From JAPHTQ01 sp050302275 (GTDB lineage Bacteria > Pseudomonadota > Gammaproteobacteria > Thiohalomonadales > Thiohalomonadaceae), in the NCBI GenBank assembly GCA_050302275.1, contig JBNLAT010000008.1, positions 17,982 through 81,981 on the forward strand: DNA of 64,000 nt. Direction: 5' to 3'. Under the pieces are notes generated by a model, which was not told the DNA's origin, searched no databases, and saw nothing but the letters and a program-made list of their open reading frames with translations. Positions 52,152 through 59,595 of this stretch are shown here, piece by piece; the first letter of the stretch is position 1; each line of letters starts with the position of its first letter. Both the position numbers and the translations under genes were made by a program.

Positions 52152-52682
52152 ATGAATGTCACTCCGGAACAGCTGCAACTCTTCTCACTGCTACTCAGTG
52201 CGCCGCAGGAGGATTCACTGGCGCTACTGGAACCACTCAGCAGGCAGCATACGTGGCTCTCTGCACCGCTGAATGAGCTGCAAGATCTGTCGTTACAGCA
52301 GTGGCAGGGCGAACATACTGCCCTGTTCATCAACGGTTATCCGCACACCGTCGCGCCACCTTTTCTCTCCGCACTACAGTCCGGGCAAATGGGCGGCAGC
52401 GAAGAAGAGGCGATGCGTGAGTTTTATTATCGTCTGGGGCTGGAGGCAGACGGCATGCCCGCCGACTACCTGGGCACCCTGTTTGAATGCGCCGCCTGGC
52501 TGCTACAGCAAGAAGAGCAAAGCAATGACTTTGCCGATTTATGGAACAACTATCTCTATCCCGTTATTCCCGACTTTGCCAACCGCCTGATCGAGCATCA
52601 GGGGTTGCGGCTGTACCAGGAGATGGGCAGGCAACTGTCGCAAATCTACTGGCATAACGCACCCGAGTTGGCCCTTGCCTAG
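52152..52682 (+). CDS. TorD/DmsD-family chaperone
   Basis: 176 residues. Typical features: EFYYRLGLEADGMPADYLGTLFECAAWLL around 80-120, with the Y/F-x-x-x-G-L-x-x-x-x helix-turn motif, and a C-terminal LIEHQGLRLYQEMGRQL. TorD proteins bind the twin-arginine leader of their molybdoenzyme and delay export until the cofactor is in place. GGAGG lies before the ATG. It is the last of four genes in the molybdoenzyme operon, 12 bases after the NrfD stop. Confidence 0.9.
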   Translation: MNVTPEQLQLFSLLLSAPQEDSLALLEPLSRQHTWLSAPLNELQDLSLQQWQGEHTALFINGYPHTVAPPFLSALQSGQMGGSEEEAMREFYYRLGLEADGMPADYLGTLFECAAWLLQQEEQSNDFADLWNNYLYPVIPDFANRLIEHQGLRLYQEMGRQLSQIYWHNAPELALA

Positions 52683-52842
52683 AAGAGGTCTCGAAATTGT
52701 TTTCGCACCCTGATTCTGTGTTGCAAAGCCTGCTCCGGTGCTCATTTACTAACTGTAAACTGCGCTCCTCACAGACTTTGCGCCTTGTCTCCGGGCACGA
52801 ATCCTAATTTGGAGCCCCCTTCTAATATGGAGGTTCGCTACT

Positions 52843-53430
52843 ATGTACGATTCAAATTGGATCCCCGGCCCCCAATGTCTGAACCAGGACGAAGCATTAC
52901 ACACACTGGTCAGCAACGCCTTTGGTGATATTTACGAGCGCTGTTTTGCCGACGACCCCCTGATTAATCACCGTCTGCCGATCGAGATCCGTGCCCTGCG
53001 CGATATCGAGGATTGGCGAGTTTTCCTGCTGCTGACACCGTGGATGCTGTCACGCATCTATCTACGCAGCGACGAGGCATCCATCACTGTTCCCGAAGCG
53101 TGGCAGGTGGAGAACCGTATCGGTGAGCCCTATCTGGTGGTCGGGCCACAGGTTGGCTTCTGTCTGCTGGAACACGAGCAGCTGGCCCATCTGAATTATC
53201 ATCCGGAACTGGGCCATTACCTGATGCAACCGCTGATGCTGCATATGGAAGGCTATGCCAATGCGGATGAGGTCTACCAGGAATGGAACACGGTGATCGA
53301 AACGCGCAACGAAAATATTCGCAAGCGTCAGGCCGAGTGCCGCTGTCAGGAAGAGATCTCGCGCCGAGAGTTCTTTACTCGTATGGGACGCACACCCGCC
53401 AATACTCCCCATACATTACAAATGAGATAA
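52843..53430 (+). CDS. HybE-like chaperone with C-terminal SRREFF motif
   Basis: 195 residues. The region LPIEIRALRDIEDWRVFLLLTPWMLSRIYLRSD matches the HybE/HupJ-type [NiFe]-hydrogenase assembly family (W-x5-L-x-T-P-W). There is no hydrogenase gene here; the neighbour is the molybdoenzyme operon. HybE acts on Tat-targeted hydrogenase subunits. Near its own C terminus the protein has SRREFFTRMG, which fits the S/T-R-R-x-F-x-K twin-arginine motif except for its position. A segment AECRCQEE adds two cysteines before it. GGAGG precedes the ATG. It may be a second chaperone for the molybdoenzyme. A hairpin follows at 53443. Confidence 0.7.
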   Translation: MYDSNWIPGPQCLNQDEALHTLVSNAFGDIYERCFADDPLINHRLPIEIRALRDIEDWRVFLLLTPWMLSRIYLRSDEASITVPEAWQVENRIGEPYLVVGPQVGFCLLEHEQLAHLNYHPELGHYLMQPLMLHMEGYANADEVYQEWNTVIETRNENIRKRQAECRCQEEISRREFFTRMGRTPANTPHTLQMR

Positions 53431-53442
53431 ACCCTTCTCAGA

Positions 53443-53472
53443 AGCCGCGCCTGTCTTGATACAGGCGTGGCT
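53443..53472 (+). terminator. hairpin terminator after the HybE-like gene
   Basis: AGCCGCGCCTGT pairs with ACAGGCGTGGCT (12-base stem, one mismatch) around CTTGAT, 12 bases after the stop. No run of T follows, so it is probable but not typical. Confidence 0.6.
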
Positions 53473-53544
53473 CCGTCCATATTCCCGTCACACCCTGTCT
53501 GGAACCAGCTAATCTTTTTCCTACTTAACTTTGTGGACATTGTT

Positions 53545-53569
53545 TTAGCAGGTGCTAATAGTTACACCT
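53545..53569. promoter_or_regulatory. overlapping inverted repeats upstream of the response regulator gene
   Basis: TTAGC-AGGT-GCTAA (53545-53558) overlaps AGGTG(10 bases)CACCT (53550-53569), about 75 bases before the ATG at 53644. Such overlap suits an autoregulatory operator, but no consensus is recognised. Confidence 0.3.
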
Positions 53570-53643
53570 CAGTTCTACGTGCCACGGAATTTTTCTGCTA
53601 AAGTGGGATATCACTAAAACGAGATAGGGACACAGCCTGTATC

Positions 53644-54294
53644 ATGCGACCGGAAATTCAGATACTCGCTATTGATGATCATCCGCTGTTCGTGGATGGT
53701 TTGAAAATGTTACTCCAGCAGCACGGACGTGCTTCTTCGGTTCGGGTCACCAATAATGCCAACGATACCCTGGCGCTACTTGATGAAGGCTTCGAACCCG
53801 ATCTGATTTTGCTAGACCTAAACCTGCCGGGTATGGGCGGTTTTTCGCTGCTGCGCATCTTGCAGCAACGCGGACTGATGTCACCGGTTCTGGTGGTCTC
53901 TGCCTCCCAGTCGATCCACGATGCCCGCTCCGCAGTTGAAAACGGCGCCATGGGCTTCGTTTCCAAGGCGAGCTCCAGCGAAGAACTCCTCGAAGCTATC
54001 GACACCGTACTGGCAGGGGACCCCTTCCTGCCGAAAGAGTGGCGCGAAACCCTGGCGGGCGGTAAGGAAGAGAGTAGTTCCAGCATTGCTCGACGCGCAG
54101 GCATCACTGGAAGACAGTTGGAAATTTTACATCTGTTGGCGCAGGGCTATGCCAATAAGATGATCGCCTACGAACTGGGATTATCTGAGGCCACTGTCAA
54201 AGTGCATCTGCGTGAGGTGTTCAAAACTCTGAAGGTTACGAACCGCACTGCCTGCGTCAAAGCGGCCAACGATATGGGGTTGCTACAATCCTGA
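53644..54294 (+). CDS. NarL/FixJ-type response regulator
   Basis: 216 residues. Receiver domain: ILAIDDHPLFVDGL, the phospho-acceptor D58 in LILLDLNLPGMGG, and a conserved VVSASQS and FVSKASS. Then a LuxR-type helix-turn-helix (RQLEILHLLAQGYANKMIAYELGLSEATVKVHLREVFKTL). It should be phosphorylated by the convergent histidine kinase (next gene) and then act at promoters, possibly the molybdoenzyme operon upstream. The 213-base gap before it includes a terminator hairpin and two overlapping inverted repeats. Confidence 0.92.
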   Translation: MRPEIQILAIDDHPLFVDGLKMLLQQHGRASSVRVTNNANDTLALLDEGFEPDLILLDLNLPGMGGFSLLRILQQRGLMSPVLVVSASQSIHDARSAVENGAMGFVSKASSSEELLEAIDTVLAGDPFLPKEWRETLAGGKEESSSSIARRAGITGRQLEILHLLAQGYANKMIAYELGLSEATVKVHLREVFKTLKVTNRTACVKAANDMGLLQS

Positions 54295-54316
54295 GCCAAT
54301 ACTCTCAGTCCTGAGC

Positions 54317-56107
54317 TCAGCTCTCACTGGTGTTTTCCAGCTTCATACCGGCACCCTGCGGTGCGAGCACCTTACCCAGGGCATTACGTAAAAACGCAGG
54401 CTTCACCGGCTTGTGTAGCAAGAGATGTCCGCTCTCCTTGATTCCCTTGATCCGCTCTGGTTCGGTATCGCCGGTCACCAGTACCACCGGGATCGGCAAT
54501 GGCGCTTCCGCTAATATCTGGTTAACCACGTCCACCCCGGTCATGTTGTTAGGCAGGCGATAGTCGGAAACTATCACATCGAAATGGTACTCTGCCTCCC
54601 GTGCCCGCTGCAGCGCCTCTTCGCCTGTCGCAGCAGGAATCGTGACACAGCCCCAGCGTTGCAATAGCGCCAGCATGCCTTCGCGCACCGTGTCGTCATC
54701 ATCCAAAACCAACACACGCTTGTTATAGAGATCCCAATGGGAATAGGTGGTGCTTGGCTTCTGCGAGGCGGCGGGACTACCTTCGTAAAGGGGCATAGAA
54801 AGGGTAAACACCGATCCCTTTCCTGGACGAGATTGGACGCTTAGCTCATGTCCAAGCAGGTAGGCCATGCGGCGACAAATGGCCAGACCGAGCCCTAACC
54901 CCTTATTACGATCCCGCTCCGGATTATGCAGTTGGATAAATTCATGGAAGATACTCTCCAGCTCCACCGTACTGATCCCGACCCCGGTATCCCATACCTG
55001 TATCAACAGTCGATCGCCGCGACGCCGACAGGCCACCAGTACACCGCCTCGCTCAGTGTAACGAACAGCATTGCTGATCAGGTTACGCAAAATATTCACC
55101 AGCAAATTAGGATCGGATACCACGTTGTAGTTGCATCGACACTGGCGCAACTTTAGTCCTTTGTCCCAGGCCAGTGGGCGTATCTCCGTTAACAAACTGT
55201 CCAGCATCGGTTTCAGCGGCATTGGCTCGCTTTTGTTCTCCACCACTCCCGCATCCAGCTTGGATATATCAAGCAATGAACCGAGCAATTGATCCAGTGC
55301 ATCCAGTGAATTGCCCATCATCCTCAACAATTCCTTGCGTCGCGCAGCATCCTTCTCCTGTTCCATCGCTTCACGCAACAGTGACAGCGAATGCACCGGC
55401 TGGCGCAGGTCATGGCTGGCAGAGGCAAGGAAACGGGTTTTTGAGCGGGAAGCGGCCTCGGCCAGATCCTTTTCCAGTTTCAATTCATCCACCAAAGCCT
55501 CATTCTTCAGGCGCAATTTCGTACTCTCATAAAACGAGTGATTCATTTTCTGTGCCAGCGCAGCCAGCATGTAGAGATAGATAAAAGTCAGCATCCCCAG
55601 TAGCATTTCGGTCGTACCGTCATGCAACAGAAAATATATTCCGTAAAGCAACAATTCGGGAACAGAGAAGGCATAGAAGTGGGGTAACCAGTAACTGAAG
55701 GCCACTGCTGAACCGGCCGACAGACCGACACCAATCACCGTCAGGATGATGATCGAGTCTGAACTGGCATAAGGAAAAAAGAGTGGCGCGGTCGCGCCCC
55801 AGACCAGACCGGTGGTCAGTGACAGAGTAACGGCAAGAATGCGCCACATTCTGTCCTGCTCGGGATAGATACCCACCCGAGTGCGACTACCATAAAGTCC
55901 CCAGCGAAGTATCGCGACCATAGAGGCTGAAGCAAACCAGATAAACAGCATGGAGTGCGCCACCTCATCCCACAGGCTGTAAAGCACCAACAGCGGGAAC
56001 AGTGTCAACGCCACTGCGGAATGCCCCATATTGTCATAAAGCAACGCAAGCGCATGCTGCCTTATCACATGCAGGTGATCATTCTGACTTGTTTTAATAG
56101 CGTCCAT
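54317..56107 (-). CDS. hybrid sensor histidine kinase with C-terminal receiver
   Basis: 596 residues. Six or so membrane helices in the first 190 residues, a short coiled coil, then HisKA with H232 in ASASHDLRQPVHSL, HATPase_c motifs (NLISNAVRYT, WDTGVGIS, GLGLGLAICRRM, GKGSVFTLS), and a C-terminal receiver (VLVLDDDDTVREG, DVIVSDYRLP). No Hpt domain is seen, so phosphate may go direct to the neighbour regulator, or through a separate Hpt. The signal is unknown. It is encoded tail-to-tail with the regulator gene (22 bases apart). Confidence 0.92.
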   Translation of the reverse strand: MDAIKTSQNDHLHVIRQHALALLYDNMGHSAVALTLFPLLVLYSLWDEVAHSMLFIWFASASMVAILRWGLYGSRTRVGIYPEQDRMWRILAVTLSLTTGLVWGATAPLFFPYASSDSIIILTVIGVGLSAGSAVAFSYWLPHFYAFSVPELLLYGIYFLLHDGTTEMLLGMLTFIYLYMLAALAQKMNHSFYESTKLRLKNEALVDELKLEKDLAEAASRSKTRFLASASHDLRQPVHSLSLLREAMEQEKDAARRKELLRMMGNSLDALDQLLGSLLDISKLDAGVVENKSEPMPLKPMLDSLLTEIRPLAWDKGLKLRQCRCNYNVVSDPNLLVNILRNLISNAVRYTERGGVLVACRRRGDRLLIQVWDTGVGISTVELESIFHEFIQLHNPERDRNKGLGLGLAICRRMAYLLGHELSVQSRPGKGSVFTLSMPLYEGSPAASQKPSTTYSHWDLYNKRVLVLDDDDTVREGMLALLQRWGCVTIPAATGEEALQRAREAEYHFDVIVSDYRLPNNMTGVDVVNQILAEAPLPIPVVLVTGDTEPERIKGIKESGHLLLHKPVKPAFLRNALGKVLAPQGAGMKLENTSES

Positions 56108-56135
56108 TATTCAACTGTTCCTGCAAATCGAATAA

Positions 56136-56513
56136 TCAGCCAGTTTGTACCAACCATTCGATGGCTTCCTGTTCGTCGGAGAAAAAACGGATGTTATAAC
56201 CCGCATTTTGCATCAGCAATTCAGGGAAGCTGTGGCTGTCGTCGTTTTCATCAATCAGTACCGCTGATTTAATGCTATGGAGAAGCTTCATCTCCTCCAT
56301 GTCCCGATAGACAAAATCGTAATTATCGACGGGATTGCAGGCATTTTCGATCCCGCGCAGATCGAAAAGATAGCCGTTGCAACCTTCACTACGACATTGA
56401 GTATGCGCGGCCATGCTGTAGTCACTTATCAGTTCACGGGTAAGAGGTGCCAGAGGTCGCACGCGCAGATAATTACCCTGTCTGATATGTTCTATTTGAT
56501 AGTTCTGTGGCAT
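56136..56513 (-). CDS. STAS/SpoIIAA-like protein of unknown function
   Basis: 125 residues. A small alpha/beta protein: RVRPLAPLTRELISDYSMAAH, then a buried strand YLFDLRGIENA, and a later strand-turn KSAVLIDENDD and YNIRFFSDEQEAIEWL near the end. This alternation, ending with a helix that includes EAIEWL, is like SpoIIAA/STAS proteins, but no phospho-serine motif is seen. I took the ATG at 56513 with AGGA close upstream; an ATG at 56549 would add 12 residues. It sits 28 bases upstream of the kinase gene on the same strand, so it may be part of the same signalling unit. Confidence 0.55.
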   Translation of the reverse strand: MPQNYQIEHIRQGNYLRVRPLAPLTRELISDYSMAAHTQCRSEGCNGYLFDLRGIENACNPVDNYDFVYRDMEEMKLLHSIKSAVLIDENDDSHSFPELLMQNAGYNIRFFSDEQEAIEWLVQTG

Positions 56514-56593
56514 TTCCTGGCCAACTCCATCCTGATACACAATGTACATTAGAAAGCTGAGCCGATACTTTTCCTACCCTGTTCTACACAGAC

Positions 56594-58444
56594 TCATGCT
56601 CTGCCGGGCAGCAAGGGTGGAATCGGTGTATCGAGACGTGCGCCAATGGCACGCAGTAGTTCCGCTTCGGTAATAGTGACCTTATCATCAGCGGCTATCG
56701 CTGCGGTACAGCCTTCTATCAGGCGCGCCTTGAAGCGGAATTTCAGACCGTTAAGCCGTGACAACGCCTCACTGAATTTCACCAGCGAGATCGCCTGTCG
56801 TTCTGCCAGACTTCCCTCCCCATCCAATGCTGCGTGCTGCCATGCTGCATCAAATGCCTGCTGCATCAGCTGCTCATCACTATGCCCCGCATGTACCAGT
56901 ACCGAGAAAACCAGGGCGCAGTCTTCATTGATCTGCTTCAGGCTACCACGCGCCGAGGCTTTACCAACACCGGTCAGGGCATGTTCCAGCAGGGAGAGCA
57001 CCGCAAACTCGAACACCGTCACCCGTGAATCGGCATCGATCAGACCGCGGCAATTCTGTAACAGGCGCTCTGCCGGACGACCGTCGATCTCACGCAGCGC
57101 CGGAATGGCCAGTTCAATCAGGGGCAGCTGCGCAGCACGGTCAACGCCACTAAGGTCATAGCCGATCACACTCTCCACCATGGGCGCGTCTTCGTCCTGC
57201 AATAACTGTGGTAACTGCTTTGACGGTTGTGGCAGGGAAGCGGCAAGCATCGCATAGACCACGATACTCGCCCGGCGTGGATCATGGAGATCCGCCAGTA
57301 CAGTTTGCGGCACCGCTTCCAGTAAGGCATGGGCGTAACCGAGATGGCGTTCATCGTAATTGCCGACACTCTGGCGCACCGCCTGCGGGGATACTGGGAT
57401 GGACTGACCGCCCGCTACACCGCTGTAGAGGGCGGCATTATCCTGCGCGGTAGCCTCGGCCACCTCACCACGGAACATCGGCTCCAGACGGCGGATACGC
57501 TCTTCCAGCGGCGGATGGGTCGCCAGCAGGTTGAGATGCATCACCACCCCGGTATCGAAGAACATGTGGCTCGCCTCTTCCGCATTGGGATGGGCGATAG
57601 TGTGTTCCGTCAATCCACCGATGCGCTTCAACGCCCCGGCCAGACCGCTCGGATTACGGGTAAACTGCACCGCCGAGGCATCGGCAAGAAACTCCCGCTG
57701 CCGCGACACCGCCGCCTTGATCAGGCGACCGAAAAAGAGCCCCAGATAACCGACCAGCAGCAGTGCCAGCCCCAACAGGGCGATACCACCGCTGTTTTTT
57801 GAGCGGCTATGGCTGCCGCTGCGCAAAATAATTCGACCGATGATCGCCAGCAGCAGAATGCCGTGTAGAAAACCCATCAGACGGATATTCATGCGCATGT
57901 CGCCGTTAAAGACATGACTGAATTCGTGGGCGATCACTCCCTGCAATTCGTCCCGCTTCAGCTGTTCGAGAGAGCCACGAGTTACTGCCACCACCGCATT
58001 CTGTACGTCGTATCCGGCGGCAAAGGCATTAATCGACGTCTCCTGTTCGAGCAGGTACACCTCGGGCACCGGTACGCCCGAGGCAATCGCCATTTCGTCG
58101 ACGACGTTTAGCAGACGCTGCTCCAGTGGATCTCGGGTATCGCGGCTAACCAGTCGACCGCCTAGGGATTCGGCCACGGCGGCACCGCCACCCGCGGCAA
58201 GCGTAGCAATACGATAAAGGCTACCGAGAATGATCAGGGCCGCGACCGCAGCGGCGATTTTGTAGAAGAGATCGGGACGCCACAGCTGCAACGGCTCGGC
58301 CATCTGCGCAGTGTTGGAATAGGAGAACAGAAGCACCACGGCCAGATAGACCAGCACGATGATCGAGACCACCGCCAGGGTAAATAGCAGCACCAGCCAT
58401 TTGGTGTTCTTGCGCGCATCATCCTGCGCAGCGAAAAAATCCAC
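56594..58444 (-). CDS. M48-family integral membrane metalloprotease (HtpX-like)
   Basis: 616 residues. The N-terminal half has the HtpX core: two membrane helices (17-45 and 62-85), then the HExxH helix VIAHEFSHVFNGD (H173, E174, H177), two more hydrophobic segments near 190-240, and the distal zinc ligand around EFLADASAVQFTR (E-F-L-A-D). The C-terminal 280 residues are an extra helical domain not found in the 290-residue HtpX of E. coli. It should cut membrane or misfolded proteins at the inner membrane. It lies 22 bases downstream of the lemA-type gene, a usual neighbour. Confidence 0.88.
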   Translation of the reverse strand: MDFFAAQDDARKNTKWLVLLFTLAVVSIIVLVYLAVVLLFSYSNTAQMAEPLQLWRPDLFYKIAAAVAALIILGSLYRIATLAAGGGAAVAESLGGRLVSRDTRDPLEQRLLNVVDEMAIASGVPVPEVYLLEQETSINAFAAGYDVQNAVVAVTRGSLEQLKRDELQGVIAHEFSHVFNGDMRMNIRLMGFLHGILLLAIIGRIILRSGSHSRSKNSGGIALLGLALLLVGYLGLFFGRLIKAAVSRQREFLADASAVQFTRNPSGLAGALKRIGGLTEHTIAHPNAEEASHMFFDTGVVMHLNLLATHPPLEERIRRLEPMFRGEVAEATAQDNAALYSGVAGGQSIPVSPQAVRQSVGNYDERHLGYAHALLEAVPQTVLADLHDPRRASIVVYAMLAASLPQPSKQLPQLLQDEDAPMVESVIGYDLSGVDRAAQLPLIELAIPALREIDGRPAERLLQNCRGLIDADSRVTVFEFAVLSLLEHALTGVGKASARGSLKQINEDCALVFSVLVHAGHSDEQLMQQAFDAAWQHAALDGEGSLAERQAISLVKFSEALSRLNGLKFRFKARLIEGCTAAIAADDKVTITEAELLRAIGARLDTPIPPLLPGRA

Positions 58445-58466
58445 AAATCGTTCCTACGCTACAGGC

Positions 58467-59054
58467 TTAAAACGATACCTTGACCGCCTTGCGCGCCTCT
58501 TTATCTTCCAGCTCCAGTAGTTCTGACTGCTTGAAGCCGAACTTGCCCGCGACCAGATTATCGGGGAAAGACTCGCATTTGGTGTTGTAGGTCATCACCG
58601 CATCGTTATACGCCTGACGAGCGAAAGCAATACGATTTTCGGTACTGCTCAGCTCTTCGCTGAGCTGCATCATGTTCTGGTTGGCCTTGAGATCGGGATA
58701 GGCCTCGGCCAGGGCGAAGAAACGTCCCATCGCCGCACCGAGCAGATTCTCTGCACCGGCCAACGCCTGGATGGCGGCGCCATCGGTCGGGTCTTCTCCT
58801 GCTTTACCTGCCGCTGCCTGTGCCTGATTGCGTGCAGCAATCACCGCCTCCAGGGTCTCCCGCTCATGCTTGATATAACCTTTGGCGGTCTCCACCAGAT
58901 TGGGGATCAGATCGTAACGCCGTTGCAGTTGCACATCGATCTGCGAAAAGGCGTTTTTGACCCGATTACGCAACGCCACCAGACCGTTGTAGATGGCGAT
59001 AAGATAAATCACGAGTACAACGACGACACCGAGGGTAATCCAGCCTGCAGACAT
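58467..59054 (-). CDS. LemA-family protein
   Basis: 195 residues. One N-terminal membrane helix (WITLGVVVVLVIYLIAIYN) followed by the helical LemA core: LRNRVKNAFSQIDVQLQRRYDLIPNLVETAKGYIKHERETLEAVIAARNQAQ, then ENLLGAAMGRFFALAEAYPDLKANQNMMQL. LemA proteins are membrane-anchored helical proteins that often sit by HtpX-type proteases; their function is not well known. It lies upstream of the M48 gene, in the same direction. No terminator is seen between them. Confidence 0.92.
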   Translation of the reverse strand: MSAGWITLGVVVVLVIYLIAIYNGLVALRNRVKNAFSQIDVQLQRRYDLIPNLVETAKGYIKHERETLEAVIAARNQAQAAAGKAGEDPTDGAAIQALAGAENLLGAAMGRFFALAEAYPDLKANQNMMQLSEELSSTENRIAFARQAYNDAVMTYNTKCESFPDNLVAGKFGFKQSELLELEDKEARKAVKVSF

Positions 59055-59130
59055 GATGTTGTTCCTTTCTGTTATACGGAGTATGGGTTCACTGTAACCA
59101 AATTACGCAATCAGCGCACGAAGTGAACGG

Positions 59131-59553
59131 TTACTTTTTCGCCGGTTTTGCCGGCGGCAACGGCGCCCGCTCCTTCACATAAACCAGTGCCTGCTCCGCG
59201 TCTTCGCGCAACTGGCTCTTCGGATAATTTTTAATGAACGCGCCAAGCTGCTCCTCGGCCTTTGCCATCTCACCCGCCTCGGCCAGTGCCAGGGCTTCAT
59301 CGAAGGCTGCCAGTTCATCCGCGTCGATACCCTCTTCGCCCTTCTCTCCTTTCCAGTAGAGTTCGTTGGCGTCCGCCTTGCTGCCACGTACACCACCCAC
59401 TGCAGTGGTAGTTTGCAGTTTTTTCTTCGGCATCAGGATCTCGATCTTCTTGCGCAGGCTTTCCAGCAGCCCCTCTTCGGCCTTCTTTTCCTCTTCCGCC
59501 AGGGCGTTACCTGCCAGCACCATTCCCAGTAACAGAATCATGGTCTTTTTCAT
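59131..59553 (-). CDS. small secreted helical protein of unknown function
   Basis: 140 residues. Signal peptide KKTMILLLGMVLAGNALA. An acidic/basic mix follows (EEEKKAEEGLLESLRKKIEILMPKKK), then a single TPR-like pair (FDEALALAEAGEMAKAEEQLGAFIKNYPKSQLREDAEQAL), and a Pro/Lys-rich C-terminal tail (PLPPAKPAKK). It may be a small periplasmic TPR-type adaptor. It is between the giant lipoprotein gene and the lemA-M48 pair, on the same strand, so all four may be one cluster. Role unknown. Confidence 0.65.
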   Translation of the reverse strand: MKKTMILLLGMVLAGNALAEEEKKAEEGLLESLRKKIEILMPKKKLQTTTAVGGVRGSKADANELYWKGEKGEEGIDADELAAFDEALALAEAGEMAKAEEQLGAFIKNYPKSQLREDAEQALVYVKERAPLPPAKPAKK

Positions 59554-59595
59554 AATCGGTTCCTCAATCTTTATCCGTTGTCTTCAAATGGCACG

